A stretch of DNA of 34,274 nt from JBHHXG01 sp046756985. GTDB lineage: Bacteria; Pseudomonadota; Zetaproteobacteria; Mariprofundales; Mariprofundaceae. The notes under the pieces were generated by a model. The model saw nothing but the letters and a program-made list of their open reading frames with translations, did not search any database and was not told the origin of the DNA. The translations under genes and the position numbers were made by a program. Shown one piece after another: positions 30,644 to 34,274 of the stretch. Position 1 is the first letter of the stretch; each line of letters opens with the position of its first letter. The stretch is taken from contig JBHHXG010000010.1 of the NCBI GenBank assembly GCA_046756985.1, positions 1 through 34,274 of the forward strand, written 5' to 3'.

Positions 30644-32635
30644 ATGCATGAAACAGCCTTGACGCTGAACACCACCGAGCTGCTGATTATCCCGGCGCTT
30701 CCATTGCTGGCGTCGATGCTGGCCGGCCTGTTTGGCTGGGCGTTGAAAGAGAAGCTGACGCACTGGATTTGCTGCGTGGGCGTGATTGCCGCCGCCCTGC
30801 TTTCCATTCATGTATTTACGCAGGTCCATGCCGGCGCATCCTTCTATGGCAATTTCTGGACATGGATGCTGTCGGGTGATTTTGTTGTGCCGATCGGCAT
30901 GATGATCGATCCGCTGACGGCCATCATGATGATCACGGTTACCATCGTATCTTCCTGTGTGCATGTGTACACCATTGGTTATATGCACGGCGATCCGGGC
31001 TATACGCGCTTCTTCTCGTATATTTCCGGGTTTACGTTCTCGATGCTCGTGCTGATCATGGGCAACAGCTTCTTCACGCTGTTCTTCGGCTGGGAGGCCG
31101 TGGGCCTGTTCTCCTATCTGCTGATCGGTTTCTGGTTCAAGCGCGAGTCCGCCAATTTCGCGGCGATGAAGGCGTTTGTCGTCAACCGAATTGGCGATTT
31201 TGGTTTTGCCATCGGCATTCTGGCCGTCTGGTATTATTTCGGTTCGGTTGAGTACCGCACGGTATTTGGCGCCGTGGAAGGCTTTGTCGAACAGGGCCGC
31301 GTGCTGGATTTCATGGACTGGCAAGTTTCGGCCATCACCTTCATATGCGTGGCGTTGTTCATCGGTGCGATGGGCAAGAGTGCACAGGTGCCGCTGCATG
31401 TCTGGCTGCCGGATTCGATGGAAGGCCCGACGCCAATCTCCGCCCTGATCCATGCAGCCACGATGGTCACGGCCGGTATTTTCATGGTCGCGCGCCTGTC
31501 GCCGATGTTTGAATTCTCCGATTTTGCGCTGGCCATGGTCACTGTGGTCGGTGCGGTTACGGCCTGGATGTGCGCCACGATTGGTCTGGTGCAAAACGAT
31601 ATCAAGCGAGTCATTGCCTATTCCACCTGTTCGCAATTGGGCTACATGTTCGTGGCCTGCGGTGTTTCGGCCTATTCGGTTGGCATTTTCCATCTGATGA
31701 CACATGCCTATTTCAAGGCGCTGCTGTTTTTGGCAGCCGGTTCCGTCATCCATGCCGTCATGGCCGAGCAGGATATCCGAAAGATGGGACAACTCAGAAA
31801 ATACATGCCGCTGACCTACCCGACCATGCTGATCGGCGCCATCGCGCTGGCAGGCGTGCCGCCATTTGCAGGCTTCTGGTCCAAGGATCTGATTATCGAG
31901 GCGACGATGGTGCGTGATATGGGCTGGGTCAGTGAAATAGCCTATTGGGCGGTACTGTCCGGCGTGTTCATGACGGCATTTTATACTTTCCGCATGTTCT
32001 TCCTGACCTTCCATAACTCGGATCGCGTGCCGGCCGAGACCAAATCGCACCTGCATGAATCGCCCAAGGTCATTACCGTGCCACTGCTGATTCTGGCCGT
32101 CGGTTCCATGCTGGCTGGCTGGTGGGGTGTGCAGGTGCTTGGCATTGCCAATGCCGACATGCTGCAGAACTACTTCAGCGGCGCGATTTTTGTCATGGAC
32201 CAGCACAATCCGCTGATCACGCTTGAGGAGCATGGGCACCATGCGTGGTACCACTTTGTCTTTACCGCGCCGTTCTGGCTGGCGCTTGGCGGCATAGGAC
32301 TTGCCTATGCGATGTATTTCAAAGAAACAGCAATGCCGGCGAAGATTGCCAATACCGTGCCGTGGCTGCACCGCTTCCTGCTGAACAAGTGGTGGTTTGA
32401 CGAGATGAACTGGAAGGCTCTGGTCATGCCGGCCCGCTGCCTTGGCAACATCCTGTGGAAGAAGGGCGATCTGGGCGCCATTGATGGCAAACTTATTCAT
32501 GTCGGCATCGTGGGTTCAGTCAAGGCCGGTGCGGCGCGCATGCGTGCGATGCAGACCGGCATGGTATACCACTATGCCTATGCCATGGTCATCGGCGTAT
32601 TTGCCGTGCTGACCTGGCTGCTCTTGAAGGCTTAG
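30644..32635 (+). CDS. nuoL: NADH-quinone oxidoreductase subunit L (antiporter-like proton pump)
   Basis: Distal pump subunit, 663 residues with about 16 helices. Key elements: FFGWEAVGLFSYLLIGFW with the conserved Glu, GKSAQVPLHVWLPDSMEGPTP with the Lys of the broken helix, HAATMVTAG, and a C-terminal part that would form the long lateral helix and anchor. The ATG at 30644 has GGGAGG 9 bases before it. The frame is open upstream to 30596 but that overlaps nuoK. A long antisense frame on the other strand is only a shadow. Confidence 0.97.
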   Translation: MHETALTLNTTELLIIPALPLLASMLAGLFGWALKEKLTHWICCVGVIAAALLSIHVFTQVHAGASFYGNFWTWMLSGDFVVPIGMMIDPLTAIMMITVTIVSSCVHVYTIGYMHGDPGYTRFFSYISGFTFSMLVLIMGNSFFTLFFGWEAVGLFSYLLIGFWFKRESANFAAMKAFVVNRIGDFGFAIGILAVWYYFGSVEYRTVFGAVEGFVEQGRVLDFMDWQVSAITFICVALFIGAMGKSAQVPLHVWLPDSMEGPTPISALIHAATMVTAGIFMVARLSPMFEFSDFALAMVTVVGAVTAWMCATIGLVQNDIKRVIAYSTCSQLGYMFVACGVSAYSVGIFHLMTHAYFKALLFLAAGSVIHAVMAEQDIRKMGQLRKYMPLTYPTMLIGAIALAGVPPFAGFWSKDLIIEATMVRDMGWVSEIAYWAVLSGVFMTAFYTFRMFFLTFHNSDRVPAETKSHLHESPKVITVPLLILAVGSMLAGWWGVQVLGIANADMLQNYFSGAIFVMDQHNPLITLEEHGHHAWYHFVFTAPFWLALGGIGLAYAMYFKETAMPAKIANTVPWLHRFLLNKWWFDEMNWKALVMPARCLGNILWKKGDLGAIDGKLIHVGIVGSVKAGAARMRAMQTGMVYHYAYAMVIGVFAVLTWLLLKA

Positions 32636-32644
32636 GGGAAGGTG

Positions 32645-34213
32645 ATGGAACTGCATAATGTACTGAACTTCCCGATCCTTTCCGTCAGCATTTTCCTGCC
32701 GCTGGCCGGGGCTCTCGTGATCTGGCTATTCGTGCGCGGCGAGGGTGCTGTGCGCTGGAGTGCGCTGGCGGTTTCTGTCGGCACCTTCATTGTCACGCTG
32801 CCGCTGTGGTTCGCCTTTGATACGACAACGCATCATATGCAGTTCGAGGAATTCCATCCGTGGATTGAGCGTTTTCACATCAATTACCAGCTTGGCGTGG
32901 ATGGTATTTCGATGCCATTTATCCTGCTGACCAGCATGTTGACCGTCATCTGCGTGATTTCGGCATGGCAATGCATTGAAAAGCGCGTCAAGGAATACAT
33001 GCTGGCATTCCTGATACTGGAAACGACGCTGATCGGCGTGTTTTCATCGTTGGACTCAATCCTGTTCTATTTCTTCTGGGAAGCAATGCTGATTCCGATG
33101 TATCTGATCATTGGCGTCTGGGGCGGCAAGAACAGGGTCTATGCGACGATCAAGTTCTTCCTTTATACACTGGCAGGCTCCGTGCTGATGCTGATCGCGC
33201 TGCTGGCTATGTATTTCAAGGCCGGGCACACCTTTTCCATCCCGGCCTTCATGGATTATCCGTTTGACTTTACCTGGCAGTTCTGGATTTTCCTCGCCTT
33301 TTTGATTGCCTTTGCCGTCAAGGTGCCGATGTGGCCGGTGCATACCTGGCTGCCGGATGCGCATACCGAAGCGCCAACGGCAGGCTCGGTCATTCTGGCC
33401 GGTATCCTGCTGAAAATGGGTGCGTACGGTTTCTTACGTTTTTCGCTGCCGATCGCACCTGACGCCTCGCAATATTTCGTGCCGTTGATGGTGGCGCTGT
33501 CACTGATTGCGATCATTTATATTTCGCTGGTGGCGATGATGCAGCAGGACATGAAGCGGCTGATCGCCTATTCATCGATCGCCCATATGGGCTTTGTCAC
33601 GCTTGGCACATTCATGTTTACGCAGCAGGCGGTTGAGGGCGCCATCATTAATATGATTTCGCATGGCTTTGTTGCTGCCGCACTGTTCCTCTGCGTCGGC
33701 GTGATGTATGACCGGCTGCACACGCGCGAGATTGCCGATTATGGTGGTGTGGCCAATGTCATGCCGGTCTTTGCCGCCGTCATGATGGTGTTCTGCATGG
33801 CTAATGTGGCGCTGCCGGGCGCTTCGGCCTTTATTGGCGAGATCATGGTGCTGGTCGGCACATTCAACGCCAGTCCGATTTATCTGGACTTTTCAACCAA
33901 ATGGGTGGCCATTGCCGCAGCGACCAGTGTTGTTTTAAGCGCCTGCTACACGCTGTGGATGTACAAGCGCGTCATCATGGGCGATCTGACCAAGGATACG
34001 GTGAAGTCGATGCCGGATATGAGCGTGCGCGAGTTTGCATACTTCGTACCACTGATTCTGCTGGTGGTATGGATGGGCGTGTATCCACTGCCGGTACTTG
34101 ATGTGATGCATGAATCTGTCGCGCATCTGATCGAACAGGCGACGGCGAGCAAGCTGGATGCAGCCCTGGCGCTAGCGGGCGGCGATATGCTGCAGCACGT
34201 AAGCGGGCATTGA
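32645..34213 (+). CDS. nuoM: NADH-quinone oxidoreductase subunit M (antiporter-like proton pump)
   Basis: Second antiporter-like pump, 522 residues and about 14 helices. It has FWEAMLIPMYLIIG with the conserved Glu, KVPMWPVHTWLPDAHTEAPT with the conserved Lys, and QQDMKRLIAYSSIAHMG. The ATG at 32645 is preceded by GGGGAAGG; a GTG one codon earlier is possible. Nine bases separate the nuoL stop from it. Confidence 0.97.
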   Translation: MELHNVLNFPILSVSIFLPLAGALVIWLFVRGEGAVRWSALAVSVGTFIVTLPLWFAFDTTTHHMQFEEFHPWIERFHINYQLGVDGISMPFILLTSMLTVICVISAWQCIEKRVKEYMLAFLILETTLIGVFSSLDSILFYFFWEAMLIPMYLIIGVWGGKNRVYATIKFFLYTLAGSVLMLIALLAMYFKAGHTFSIPAFMDYPFDFTWQFWIFLAFLIAFAVKVPMWPVHTWLPDAHTEAPTAGSVILAGILLKMGAYGFLRFSLPIAPDASQYFVPLMVALSLIAIIYISLVAMMQQDMKRLIAYSSIAHMGFVTLGTFMFTQQAVEGAIINMISHGFVAAALFLCVGVMYDRLHTREIADYGGVANVMPVFAAVMMVFCMANVALPGASAFIGEIMVLVGTFNASPIYLDFSTKWVAIAAATSVVLSACYTLWMYKRVIMGDLTKDTVKSMPDMSVREFAYFVPLILLVVWMGVYPLPVLDVMHESVAHLIEQATASKLDAALALAGGDMLQHVSGH

Positions 34214-34220
34214 GGGTATT

Positions 34221-34274
34221 ATGGCGAATGTAGTATTTCCATTTCCGTTTCCGGAGAACCTGATTGCACTGTTG
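34221..34274 (+). CDS. nuoN: NADH-quinone oxidoreductase subunit N, 5' end only
   Basis: The first 18 codons, running off the window end. The ATG at 34221 is preceded by GAGGG and lies seven bases after the nuoM stop. The short hydrophobic start (MANVVFPFPFPENLIALL) cannot be identified alone; the call rests on the invariant position of nuoN after nuoM. Confidence 0.75.
   Translation, partial: MANVVFPFPFPENLIALL

Noticed and set aside
30611..32500. 629-codon open frame antisense to nuoL
   Set aside because: It is the complement of a clear, full-length nuoL; the His/Arg/Gln-rich translation has no recognisable domain and is a composition effect.
1..34274. CRISPR array, insertion sequence or prophage
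   Set aside because: I found no regularly spaced direct repeats, transposase, integrase or phage genes; the only repeat-like DNA is palindromic.

Overview
The window reads as an ordinary chromosomal stretch of a ubiquinone-using, respiring proteobacterium. The evidence is a full 14-subunit type complex I operon (nuoA to nuoN, with nuoN cut by the window end), ubiC and ubiA, a haem biosynthesis operon (hemD-hemB-hemX-hemY), TonB, and a tmRNA. Overall composition is moderately GC-rich. The gene content made me think of a Zetaproteobacterium (Mariprofundus-like), but this is an impression, not a search result.

Layout: 1-185 is the 3' end of a histone-deacetylase/AcuC-family gene on the plus strand. 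From 5354 down to 171 the minus strand carries a NusG domain II protein, a Gx-type membrane protein, TonB and MutY, all tightly coupled. A palindrome-rich block of about 165 bp (2341-2505) follows, then gamma-glutamyltransferase and an AT-rich HNH nuclease gene that looks acquired. A short-chain dehydrogenase (plus) and a Rieske protein (minus) separate this from the hem operon (10551 down to 6609, minus). recQ (plus) is divergent from hemD and convergent with a NERD-domain membrane protein gene (minus). A six-helix hybrid sensor kinase (plus) is followed by tRNA-Thr(CGU) and rsmE (both minus).

From 16900 everything is on the plus strand: ubiC-ubiA, a cyclopropane-fatty-acid-synthase-like methyltransferase paired with a geranylgeranyl-reductase-like flavoprotein, ssrA (tmRNA), and then nuoABCDEFGHIJKLM and the start of nuoN.

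How the genes fit together: ubiC and ubiA make the quinone that complex I reduces; the hem genes make tetrapyrrole for the downstream cytochromes; cfa and the flavoprotein may tailor membrane lipids. The less ordinary parts are the palindromic block before ggt, the foreign-looking HNH gene, the NusG_II-Gx-TonB operon, the cfa/flavoprotein pair, and a small palindrome directly at the recQ start codon. I saw no CRISPR array, insertion sequence, prophage or obvious multi-gene novel system.
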